Shown: one piece after another, positions 35,014 to 42,495 of the stretch
Layout of the letters: the number at the start of each line of letters is the position of its first letter
Position numbering within the stretch: the first letter of the stretch is position 1
Source of the DNA: Pelagibius sp. Alg239-R121
GTDB lineage: Bacteria > Pseudomonadota > Alphaproteobacteria > Kiloniellales > Kiloniellaceae
Direction of reading: 5' to 3'
Length of the DNA: 64,000 nt
NCBI RefSeq assembly: GCF_947331435.1
Contig: NZ_CAMZOF010000012.1
Span: 1 to 64,000 of the forward strand
The notes under the pieces: generated by a model
Database searches by the model: none
What the model was told of the DNA's origin: nothing
The model's input: the letters and a program-made list of their open reading frames with translations, nothing else
Translations under genes and position numbers: made by a program

Positions 35014-35826
35014 TTACTTCGCAGCGAGAACACAACGACCCTGCTGTTTTCGATAAGGCCGGTCGCAATCCCAACCATGCCCAGAGAAATTAATGTGAGC
35101 GTTTTCCGGCACCTTGACCGCCGCACAGGATTCGCCAACCGCCAGATAGCCACGACTGCATTCCCAGCCGGCGCCATAGGAGGAACCAGCTAGATATCCG
35201 TTGGTGGGTACCTTCACCACAACGCAGGCCTCACCGATCGCACGGTATCCCCGTTCGCACTCCCATCCGACGCCGTAATTAGATTCAACTAGATAGCCGT
35301 TTTCCGGTACCTTGATCGCAATACAGCGCTCCCCGTCCGCCTGGTACCCACGCTCACATTCCCAGCCGTCACCATAGGAGGAATCGACGAAGTATCCATT
35401 CTCCGGCACATTTACAGCGATGCAAGCGTCCCCTGTCTCGCGGTAACCCCGGTCACATGTCCAACCGTCGCCAGACGTATCCAGATAACCATTCTCAGGC
35501 ACTACAATGATTGCGCAGGCTTCGGCGGCCTCCCGATAGCCCCGCTTACACTTCCAGCCCAACCCGAACGAGGTGTTGGTCGAATAAGCATTCGCGGGCA
35601 CTTCGACCGCACTACAGGCATTGTCGGCTTTTCGAAAGCCTCGCTCACATTCCCATCTGCTGCCGTAACTCCTCGCAACGGCGTTCTCTGGAATGGCTGA
35701 TAAAGTCCCCTGAGCGACGGCATCCTGAGCGAAGGCGGTGCCGAGGCTGACTGCTACAATTGCAAGGGCCAGTTTCAGAGCCATTGCATGAATAGAACCA
35801 CGACGTAAGCGCCGCACACTCGTCAT
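35014..35826 (-). CDS. Secreted cysteine-rich protein with seven tandem repeats
   Basis: A 270-residue protein with an N-terminal signal peptide (hydrophobic ALKLALAIVAVSLGTAFA, cut near AQD or AVAQ). The rest is seven repeats of 31-33 residues with the pattern P-x-N-(A/G)-(Y/H/V), then GWxCxRG(Y/F), then a cysteine five residues on, then hydrophobic residues. Each repeat has two cysteines, 14 in all, so seven disulfides are likely in the periplasm or outside the cell. No lipobox or membrane anchor is seen. Function unknown. The DNA of the repeats is diverged, so the array is not recent. Confidence 0.78.
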   Translation of the reverse strand: MTSVRRLRRGSIHAMALKLALAIVAVSLGTAFAQDAVAQGTLSAIPENAVARSYGSRWECERGFRKADNACSAVEVPANAYSTNTSFGLGWKCKRGYREAAEACAIIVVPENGYLDTSGDGWTCDRGYRETGDACIAVNVPENGYFVDSSYGDGWECERGYQADGERCIAIKVPENGYLVESNYGVGWECERGYRAIGEACVVVKVPTNGYLAGSSYGAGWECSRGYLAVGESCAAVKVPENAHINFSGHGWDCDRPYRKQQGRCVLAAK

Positions 35827-36264
35827 ACATCACGCCTTGTGTTGGATCCTGAGGAACCGCCAGCAATTGTTCGCCAGCTCACTCAAGTCTGATCAGTAGG
35901 TACCCCTCCATGACCTTCAGGCTCATGGGTTCGGGTTCGGAGGACACTCCGGTTTTAGCAAAAAAGCATAACCACCTGTGTATACGTGGTGATAGTATAG
36001 TATTTTTTCAATAATGCACTTGTTATTATTTTTTTTCTGGAAAAAAATTTCCAAATATACATCATAACTATATTATTTTTTTTGATACGATACAGGAATT
36101 TTATTTAACATTTCCAAATACAGACCCGAGCAATAAGCGTCAACACGCCAATAGAGTCGTGCAATCAATAACGGCCTTAGTGAAGGTTCGATCGATCTGA
36201 TAAACACGAACGTACGCACTGCAGACTGTCTAAAGATGATACCGGCGGTCCGAGACAAGCAGTT
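35827..36264. other. Spacer with AT-rich block
   Basis: No supported gene in about 440 bases. From about 35985 to 36120 the sequence is unusually rich in A and T for this window, with several runs of T and of A. It is upstream of the repeat-protein gene on the minus strand and downstream of the GntR gene. It may be a promoter-active region or foreign DNA. Confidence 0.5.
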
Positions 36265-37005
36265 TTATGAGCCTTCACTCTCGTCATCCATGACGCTTCT
36301 ACGCGCGGAATCACGGCGTACGAGCTGCAGGGCGACTTGTCGTTCGACATAGAGAAGATGTGCCTCCATCGCCGCCTCGGCTTTATCCGGGTCGCGGGCG
36401 GCAATCGCTTCAAATATCGCCTTGTGCTGATGATAAGCGCGCTCGTCGCTCCCGACTTCGCTCACAGTCACTCGGCGATTGTCGATTAACCATTCGAGCA
36501 CGGCGTCGATGACAGTCGGTGTAATGGGGTTGCCGCTCATACGCGCAATCGCGGCATGAAATGCAGTGTCGGTCTCCCAGAATTTCTGGAGGTAGCCAAG
36601 GGCCTGCCGGTTTGCCTCGAGCCTGGATTTTAGCTCAGCGATCTGAGTGTCTGTCGCTTCGACCGCAGCTTTACGGGCAAGTGCAGACTCTAGGAGCCGC
36701 CTGATTTCCATCAAATGGACAATGTTCTCGGGGCTGTTGAGAACCTGGCGGACAATGAGATTGAGTTCCCGCAGTACAACATTGAACGAAGGCTGAAGCA
36801 CGCGCGGCCGCCGGCCGCTTCCGGCTTCGATCAATCCTCGCCGGGATAACGAAAAAAGAGCCTCGCGCACTGACGGACGCCCAACATCGAAACGCTCCAT
36901 CAACTCTCGCTCGGTCGGCAGGGCGTCGCCCGGCTGGTAGACGCCATTCGCGATTTCCTCCGCAAGTGTTTCTTCAACCTGCTCATAGAGCTTGATTTGT
37001 TTCAT
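36265..37005 (-). CDS. GntR family regulator with FCD domain
   Basis: A regulator of about 246 residues. The N-terminal winged helix includes GDALPTERELMERFDVGRPS and VREALFSLSRRGLIE; the C-terminal all-helical FCD domain carries metal-binding histidines in TDTAFHAAIARMSGNP and KAEAAMEAHLLY. I start at ATG 37005 (MKQIKLYEQV); 30 more in-frame codons upstream run into the mosaic repeat and are not protein-like. It is divergent from the second TRAP operon and is the best candidate to bind the 17-base motif at 37248 and 43986. Confidence 0.88.
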   Translation of the reverse strand: MKQIKLYEQVEETLAEEIANGVYQPGDALPTERELMERFDVGRPSVREALFSLSRRGLIEAGSGRRPRVLQPSFNVVLRELNLIVRQVLNSPENIVHLMEIRRLLESALARKAAVEATDTQIAELKSRLEANRQALGYLQKFWETDTAFHAAIARMSGNPITPTVIDAVLEWLIDNRRVTVSEVGSDERAYHQHKAIFEAIAARDPDKAEAAMEAHLLYVERQVALQLVRRDSARRSVMDDESEGS

Positions 37006-37047
37006 ACTCGCCAGTCGCCCGCCTATCGAATCCAATTTCAACCCAGG

Positions 37048-37206
37048 GGCTGATTCGCGTTCTTGAGCGGTTCCGTCAAGAACGATCGCACTCAAGAGTC
37101 TGATCGTTTTTCACTGAACCAGCGAAAAACGTGAACCAGCCTCTTCGCTTTTGGTTAGAGGGCGATTCACGTTCTTGAGCGGTTCCGTCAAGAACGATCG
37201 CACTCT
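37048..37206 (+). repeat. Mosaic palindromic repeat, copy B with extra half unit
   Basis: A half unit (37048-37095) followed by a full unit (37096-37206). Perfect stems are CGTTCTTGA/TCAAGAACG at 37058-37066/37076-37084 and again at 37170-37178/37188-37196, and CGTTTTTC/GAAAAACG at 37105-37112/37124-37131. It lies in the divergent spacer between the GntR gene and the TRAP operon. This is the best-preserved copy of the family. Confidence 0.85.
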
Positions 37207-37247
37207 AGCACTTCGCTTTGAACCGTTCCACAGAGAGCGCTTGCCAT

Positions 37248-37266
37248 TTTGGTATAATCTTTATAC
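37248..37266 (+). promoter_or_regulatory. TTTGGTATAATCTTTAT motif, TRAP operon promoter
   Basis: This 17-base sequence (37248-37264) occurs exactly once more, reversed, at 43986-44002. Here GTATAATCTTTATAC (37252-37266) is a perfect palindrome with 6-base arms. It contains TATAAT at 37253-37258, which is well placed as a -10 element for dctP at 37334. An operator overlapping a -10 box would suit repression by the GntR protein. Confidence 0.7.
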
Positions 37267-37333
37267 TTTACGATTTATGGAATAGATCGCAACAAAGCGA
37301 TCGGGCATTAAGACCTACAAAAGGGAGGCTTAA

Positions 37334-38305
37334 ATGAAGAAACTCGCGTGCATGTTTGCGCTCGCCATGGGAACCGTCGTTGCCGCGACTGCGAACGCAG
37401 CCGAAACGCTTAAGCTCGCGCACCCCTATGAACCGAGCACCGCTCATCACAAGTGGGCTGTTTGGATCTCTTCGGAAATCGAAAAGCGGACCGAAGGCCG
37501 CTACAAAATCGATGTTTTTCCGTCGGGTCAGTTGGGCAACGAGCGCGACATCGAAGAGGCGCTGATCCTCGGGACGGTCGATATCGGCACTGTCGGCCCT
37601 GGGCACATGGCGCAACGCTATAAGCCGATTTCCATCCACTTGGCGGCGTTTCTTTGGCGCGACCTTGATCATTTCCTCAAGTACCCGACCAGCAATACCT
37701 ACAAGGAACTGACTTCAGAGTATGAGAAGGTTTCCGGCAGTAAAATTATGTCTCTTACCTACTACGGTCAGCGGCATGTTACGGCGAATGAGCCGCTGCT
37801 GACACCTGCCGACTTCAAAGGTGTGAAAATGCGGGTTCCGCCCGTCCCGATCTACATGGTGTTCCCCGAAGCGGTCGATGCAAATGCAACGCCAATCAAT
37901 TTCTCAGAGCTCTACATCGCGCTCCAGCAAGGTGTCGTGGTCGCCCAGGAAAACCCCTTGCCGACTATTCAAGGCAAAAAATTCTACGAAGTCCAAAGCG
38001 ATATTATGCTGACCGGGCATATGACGGACGGATACTTTACCCTTGTGGGCGGCCCGACCTGGAACAAATTGTCGGAGAGCGATCAAGGGATTTTCCAGGC
38101 TGTCATCAAGGAAGGTGCCGCAGGCGCATCTGCAGACATCATCCAGTCGGAGAAAGATCTGGTTCAGTGGTTCCGGGACAAGGGCATCAAGGTTCACGAA
38201 GTTGACCGCGCCAAGTTTCAGGCAATCGTCAAACCTAAGATTCTGACCGACGACTGGCCCTGGAAACCTGAGCAAATTCAGGAGCTTCTAACACTCGGTC
38301 AATAA
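37334..38305 (+). CDS. dctP: TRAP transporter solute-binding protein (DctP family)
   Basis: A 323-residue periplasmic binding protein. Residues 1-22 are a signal peptide ending ATANA-AETLKL. The conserved arginine lies in FKGVKMRVPPVPIY and the ALQQGVVVAQENPLPTI stretch is the DctP hallmark. AAGGGAGG lies six bases before the ATG. It is about 40 residues and many substitutions away from the first DctP in this window, so the ligands probably differ. The nearby kinase, ADH and aldolase suggest a polyol, sugar or sugar acid. Confidence 0.93.
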   Translation: MKKLACMFALAMGTVVAATANAAETLKLAHPYEPSTAHHKWAVWISSEIEKRTEGRYKIDVFPSGQLGNERDIEEALILGTVDIGTVGPGHMAQRYKPISIHLAAFLWRDLDHFLKYPTSNTYKELTSEYEKVSGSKIMSLTYYGQRHVTANEPLLTPADFKGVKMRVPPVPIYMVFPEAVDANATPINFSELYIALQQGVVVAQENPLPTIQGKKFYEVQSDIMLTGHMTDGYFTLVGGPTWNKLSESDQGIFQAVIKEGAAGASADIIQSEKDLVQWFRDKGIKVHEVDRAKFQAIVKPKILTDDWPWKPEQIQELLTLGQ

Positions 38306-38324
38306 ATTTTATTACTATGTTACC

Positions 38325-38359
38325 GTCGGCGCTCCTGCTTCCCTGCCGGGGGCGCCGAC
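38325..38359 (+). promoter_or_regulatory. Intra-operon hairpin after the second dctP
   Basis: GTCGGCGCTCC (38325-38335) pairs with GGGGCGCCGAC (38349-38359) over 11 positions with one G-T pair; the loop is 13 bases. A short CTGTTTTGGGG follows. It sits between dctP and dctQ, as in the first TRAP operon. Confidence 0.65.
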
Positions 38360-38386
38360 TCTGTTTTGGGGATCTGATTGTATCTC

Positions 38387-38875
38387 ATGAAAAGTGTCTT
38401 TCATTGGGTGTCGCGTTTGGAAGACGCCGCGCTGACCATCGTCCTCTGGGTGCTTTTCGTGGTCGTTGGATTGCAATTCTTCACCCGCTACATTCTGAAC
38501 AACTCCCTCGGTTGGACTGAAGAAATCGCCCGCATGATTTTGATCGTCCTCTGCTATACGGGTGCGATCGTTTGCGCCCGTAACCGTTCTCACATCAGCG
38601 TCGAACTGCTGACGCTGTTATTGCCCGCTTCCTTTCGTTCGTCGTTCCGTCGGGTGATGGATTTCGTCTGCATGCTTCTGTTTGGCTTACTGGCATCGAC
38701 AGCCGGCCGCTTCGCCATGACAACACAGCAGAGTATGTCGAGCGTGGATGTTCCCAAAAGCATCATCTACTGGATCTGCGCTCTCTCTCTGGGGCTGATG
38801 GCGATCCACTATCTTGTCCATCTGCTCTTTCCTCAGGCTGAACCTGAACAGCCTCCCGAGCCCAAAGGATTGTAG
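38387..38875 (+). CDS. dctQ: TRAP transporter small permease (DctQ family)
   Basis: A small membrane subunit of about 162 residues with four hydrophobic segments and the family motif SLGWTEEIARMILIVLCYTG. I use ATG 38387; a TTG three codons upstream (38378) is closer to the GGGGAT site and is a real alternative. The dctM gene starts 5 bases after its stop. Confidence 0.9.
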   Translation: MKSVFHWVSRLEDAALTIVLWVLFVVVGLQFFTRYILNNSLGWTEEIARMILIVLCYTGAIVCARNRSHISVELLTLLLPASFRSSFRRVMDFVCMLLFGLLASTAGRFAMTTQQSMSSVDVPKSIIYWICALSLGLMAIHYLVHLLFPQAEPEQPPEPKGL

Positions 38876-38880
38876 AGGCA

Positions 38881-40158
38881 ATGGCTGCCACTCTTCTCAT
38901 CATCGCCGTTACGATCATGATCGTTATCGGCGTGCCAGTTGCCGCATCCCTCGCACTAGGATCGCTGGTTTTCGTTCTGTTTCAGGGCTTGCCTGACTTC
39001 GTCGTCATCCATCGTATGGTCAGCGGCGTCGATAGCTTTCCCCTGCTGGCAATTCCGTTTTTCATTTTTGCCGGCAATCTGATGAACTCGTCGGCTATCA
39101 CGGATCGGATCTTCCTGTTCGCGTCCGCGTTGCTCGGCTGGGCGCGCGGCGGTCTTTGCTACGTCAATGTCGGCGCGAGCGTGATATTCGCAGGCATGAG
39201 CGGCGCGGCGGTTGCCGACGCCGGCGGCCTCGGTGCGATCGAGATCAAGGCAATGCGCGATCGGGGTTACGGCGACCGTCTTTCCGTCGGTGTTACGGCT
39301 GCGAGTTCGATTATCGGTCCACTGATCCCGCCGTCTCTGCCAATGATCATTGTCGGGTTTGTCGGCAACATCTCAATCGGAAAGCTGTTTGTAGCCGGGT
39401 TCATGCCGGGGCTTTTGATGGCAGTTTGCCTTTCGGCGATGATCTACTTCATTGCGAAACGCAACAACCTGCCGCGCGACGGTGCCTTTTCATTTTCAGG
39501 CGTAAGATCGTCTTTTAACCGGGCCTTCCTGTCCCTTCTGACCCCCATCATCATTGTCGGCGGTATATTGGGGGGCCTGTTTACACCGACCGAAGCGGCC
39601 ATCGCCGCCTCGGCCTATGCCATACTCCTTGGGCTTGTGGTCTACCGGACCCTCGACCTTTCCGGTCTCTGGCGCGCATCGCGCGAGACCGCGGAGATGA
39701 CCGCCTCGATCCTCTTCATCGTCAGCGCAGCCTCAATCTTCGCCTGGATCCTGACCAGTGAGCGCATTGCCGAGCAGTTTTCAGTTTTTGTTTTCGGATT
39801 TACCGAAGACCCACTGATCATACTGCTGCTGATCAACCTGTTGCTTCTACTTGTCGGCTGTTTCCTGGAAACTATTGCAGCGATTTCCATCCTGACACCG
39901 GTTCTGCTCCCCATCGCGGTTCAAGCTGGAATTGATCCGGTCCAGTTCGGCGTTATGATGGTGCTCAACCTGATGATTGGACTGCTGACCCCGCCCTTGG
40001 GCATGGTGCTCTATGTGCTAAGCGCGGTCAGCGGCATTTCACTGCAGGACACGATCAAGGGCACGGTGCCCTTTCTCATTCCCCTGCTCGCCACCTTGCT
40101 GCTGGTCACCTTCATACCAGCCGTTTCGCTGTGGCTTCCCGCGCTCTTGGGCTTCTAA
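38881..40158 (+). CDS. dctM: TRAP transporter large permease (DctM family)
   Basis: The 425-residue channel subunit with about twelve hydrophobic segments. Signatures are AGMSGAAVADAGGLGAIEI, ASSIIGPLIPPSLPMIIVG and GGLFTPTEAAIAASAYA. Length is standard. It is convergent with the PFK-like gene; the 104-base spacer has an imperfect inverted repeat (GATTCAGCGG / CCGTTGAATC). Confidence 0.95.
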   Translation: MAATLLIIAVTIMIVIGVPVAASLALGSLVFVLFQGLPDFVVIHRMVSGVDSFPLLAIPFFIFAGNLMNSSAITDRIFLFASALLGWARGGLCYVNVGASVIFAGMSGAAVADAGGLGAIEIKAMRDRGYGDRLSVGVTAASSIIGPLIPPSLPMIIVGFVGNISIGKLFVAGFMPGLLMAVCLSAMIYFIAKRNNLPRDGAFSFSGVRSSFNRAFLSLLTPIIIVGGILGGLFTPTEAAIAASAYAILLGLVVYRTLDLSGLWRASRETAEMTASILFIVSAASIFAWILTSERIAEQFSVFVFGFTEDPLIILLLINLLLLLVGCFLETIAAISILTPVLLPIAVQAGIDPVQFGVMMVLNLMIGLLTPPLGMVLYVLSAVSGISLQDTIKGTVPFLIPLLATLLLVTFIPAVSLWLPALLGF

Positions 40159-40262
40159 TCTAGCGTCGACTAATTTGTCCGTTTAAGCGGTGAAGTTGCC
40201 TGTCTATAGATTCAGCGGGAGAGCAGATCATGTAATGCGATTCCGTTGAATCCTGATCTAAT

Positions 40263-41441
40263 CTAAATGCCTGCCGCTAAGGGTTCGACATCACCGATAA
40301 GCGGTTGGGCATAGGAGCGGAAATCTTCCGCAATGCCAAATGGATCAATCGCAAGGAATTCAGCCGGAAGCGACCTGCTTCCCTGACTGTCACTTAGGGG
40401 CTGCAAGGCAAACCCGAGCTGCGCATCAATCGTAACCATCTGCCCTGCGCCATTGCCCTCGGCAACTGCTGCCAGCGCTTCCACACCGACCTGCCTTGCG
40501 AGCTCACGATCCGGTTCCGAGACACAGAACGACATCGCCCGGCCAAGATTACCGGGCCTGAGGCAGCGGGTCTGCAATCCGAGTTCGCTCCAAATCCTCT
40601 GTGCCAGATAATTCCCAGTGCCCAGCGAGAGCGAATACATACGTCTGCCAAGGCTGTCACAGGGTCCGTTCTGGAACGCCTCACCGATCAGACCTCCGTT
40701 CAAGTCATGCAGCATCTCGTTGACGACGATAAAGACGTGCCCGCGGTGCACATGTTGCCTACGCACTTCCGCTAGCAGTTCGGTCTCGTCGACCGGCCGT
40801 TCTGGGACAAGAACGATATGCGGGGGATCATGATCGCACTGCTTCAACAGCACGGAGGCTGCAGCAAGCCAGCCGCTGTTGCGCCCCATAGTCTCCAGAA
40901 TCGTGACGTCATCGAAGCTCGACATGGCACGGAAATCATAGCCGTAGTCACGGGTCGCGAGAGCGACGAAACGGGCGGCGCTGCCGTAACCCGGCGCCAC
41001 ATGGACACCCGGCAGGTCGTTGTCGACCGTCTTGGGCACGCCGCTCACAACAATTTCGTGTCCTACATCCCGGGCATGGTCGGCCATCATCTGCAGGGTC
41101 GCCATCGTTCCGTTCCCCCCGATGCCAATCAAGGTGTCGGCACCCTTCTGCTGCATCAAGCGCAGGACACGCGCAAAGTCGTCCGCACTGGTCTTTTTAC
41201 GGCTCGACCCGAGGGCAGCCCCCGGCGTGGACGCAAGCCGGTTCAGTCCGGTCGTCGCATCCCCGCCCCTCAGAAAATGTGAAAGATCGATTGTTTGCCG
41301 TCCGTCCGCACCTTCCAGGCTGTGGGGCAAGCCGATCACGCTTTCGAAATGTGGCTTGGCAGCTTCAAGAACACCCGCGAGCGTCGCATTGATGACCGCG
41401 GTCGGACCACCGCCTTGAAAGACGAACAGACTGCGAGACAT
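40263..41441 (-). CDS. Phosphofructokinase-family sugar-phosphate kinase
   Basis: A 392-residue PFK-A-superfamily enzyme. The start has GGGPTAVIN in place of GGDxxGxN. The nucleotide-site motif is GGNGT at residues 108-112 and the catalytic motif is PKTVDND at 136-142; ETMGRNSGWLA is the sugar-phosphate segment. The lysine of PKTVDND is typical of pyrophosphate-dependent forms, while the glycine of GGNG is typical of ATP-dependent forms, so the phosphate donor is unclear. It closes the aldolase-ADH-kinase operon and probably makes a ketose bisphosphate for the aldolase. Confidence 0.85.
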   Translation of the reverse strand: MSRSLFVFQGGGPTAVINATLAGVLEAAKPHFESVIGLPHSLEGADGRQTIDLSHFLRGGDATTGLNRLASTPGAALGSSRKKTSADDFARVLRLMQQKGADTLIGIGGNGTMATLQMMADHARDVGHEIVVSGVPKTVDNDLPGVHVAPGYGSAARFVALATRDYGYDFRAMSSFDDVTILETMGRNSGWLAAASVLLKQCDHDPPHIVLVPERPVDETELLAEVRRQHVHRGHVFIVVNEMLHDLNGGLIGEAFQNGPCDSLGRRMYSLSLGTGNYLAQRIWSELGLQTRCLRPGNLGRAMSFCVSEPDRELARQVGVEALAAVAEGNGAGQMVTIDAQLGFALQPLSDSQGSRSLPAEFLAIDPFGIAEDFRSYAQPLIGDVEPLAAGI

Positions 41442-41446
41442 GATCT

Positions 41447-42481
41447 CTATTCCGGCTTTATGAGAACCTTGCCGCTTTCGCGGCCGTCTGCAACGTCCGA
41501 GACAGTCTTTCCAAGGTCTTCCAAGCCACGGACCGCCGTGACAATCCTGGTGAAATCAACCGCCTTGCGGCGAAAAATGTCATGCAGAAGGAAAAGAGTG
41601 TCGCGAAATTCGGTGAGCGGGTAGACCCGGCTGCCGATAAATTCCAACTCCTTGATGATGCCTCGCGTAACGTTATAGGGCGCAAAATTCTCAGACGGAA
41701 ATCCCAGAGAGGCAATCCGGCCGCGTACTGCGGCTGCCTCTATCGCACAATTTATCCCGGCACCAACGCCGGAGGTCTCAATCACAACGTCGTAGCCTTT
41801 GCCATCGCTTACTTTTTTGAGATCGGCAAGGCAGGCGTCGTTTGCGGGATCAAAAGCGGCAAAGCCGAAGCCTTCGGCAAGCGCCCGGCGATCCGGCCGG
41901 GTTTCGCATACGACGACATCACCAGCACCCAATTCGCGCGCTGTGATAGCTGCATAGAGACCGATCGGGCCCGCACCGATGATGAGCACCGCCTCCCCCT
42001 TGTTCAGTCGAGCGCGACTGCAGGCGTGATAGCCAACCGCAAAAGGTTCGGTCAGGGTCGCGATCTCGTCAGGCATGTCGTCGGGCACCGCGATCAGCTT
42101 CTCGGCCGGCACCCGGACAAATTCGGCGAAACCGCCGTCCCGGTTAACGCCAATCACAACGAGCTTTTCGCAGACATGCGGCAATCCCTTTTTACAGGGA
42201 CTGCAGAGCCCGCAGGAGACGAGCGGTTGAACAACGACACGGCCACCTGCCGCTATCCCCTCAGGCAATGCGCCGAGAGCTTCCACAAGCTGACCCGTGA
42301 ACTCATGACCCTGGATCACCGGCGTTCTGGCAATGGGGTTGTTGCCGTTAAAGATGTGAGCGTCAGACCCGCAGACGCCGGCATAGGAGACGCGTAGCAA
42401 GGCATCGCCGCCCTCGAGGACTGGCGGCTCCACCTGACGGGTTACGATGTGACGCCAGTCTTCCAGTACGGCGGCTTTCAT
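41447..42481 (-). CDS. Zinc-dependent alcohol/polyol dehydrogenase (MDR family)
   Basis: A 344-residue medium-chain dehydrogenase of the sorbitol/threonine dehydrogenase type. The catalytic zinc site includes Cys37 and His59-Glu60 (GHE); the structural zinc cysteines are 90, 93, 96 and 104. The cofactor motif is GAGPIGLYAA. It probably oxidises a polyol or sugar acid to a keto compound with NAD+. It lies 14 bases downstream of the aldolase gene and 5 bases upstream of the kinase gene. Confidence 0.91.
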   Translation of the reverse strand: MKAAVLEDWRHIVTRQVEPPVLEGGDALLRVSYAGVCGSDAHIFNGNNPIARTPVIQGHEFTGQLVEALGALPEGIAAGGRVVVQPLVSCGLCSPCKKGLPHVCEKLVVIGVNRDGGFAEFVRVPAEKLIAVPDDMPDEIATLTEPFAVGYHACSRARLNKGEAVLIIGAGPIGLYAAITARELGAGDVVVCETRPDRRALAEGFGFAAFDPANDACLADLKKVSDGKGYDVVIETSGVGAGINCAIEAAAVRGRIASLGFPSENFAPYNVTRGIIKELEFIGSRVYPLTEFRDTLFLLHDIFRRKAVDFTRIVTAVRGLEDLGKTVSDVADGRESGKVLIKPE

Positions 42482-42495
42482 GTCCTTTGTCTCCG

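Noticed and set aside
35014-35826. CRISPR array
   Set aside because: The periodicity is at the protein level with diverged DNA repeats and no unique spacers, so it is a coding tandem repeat.
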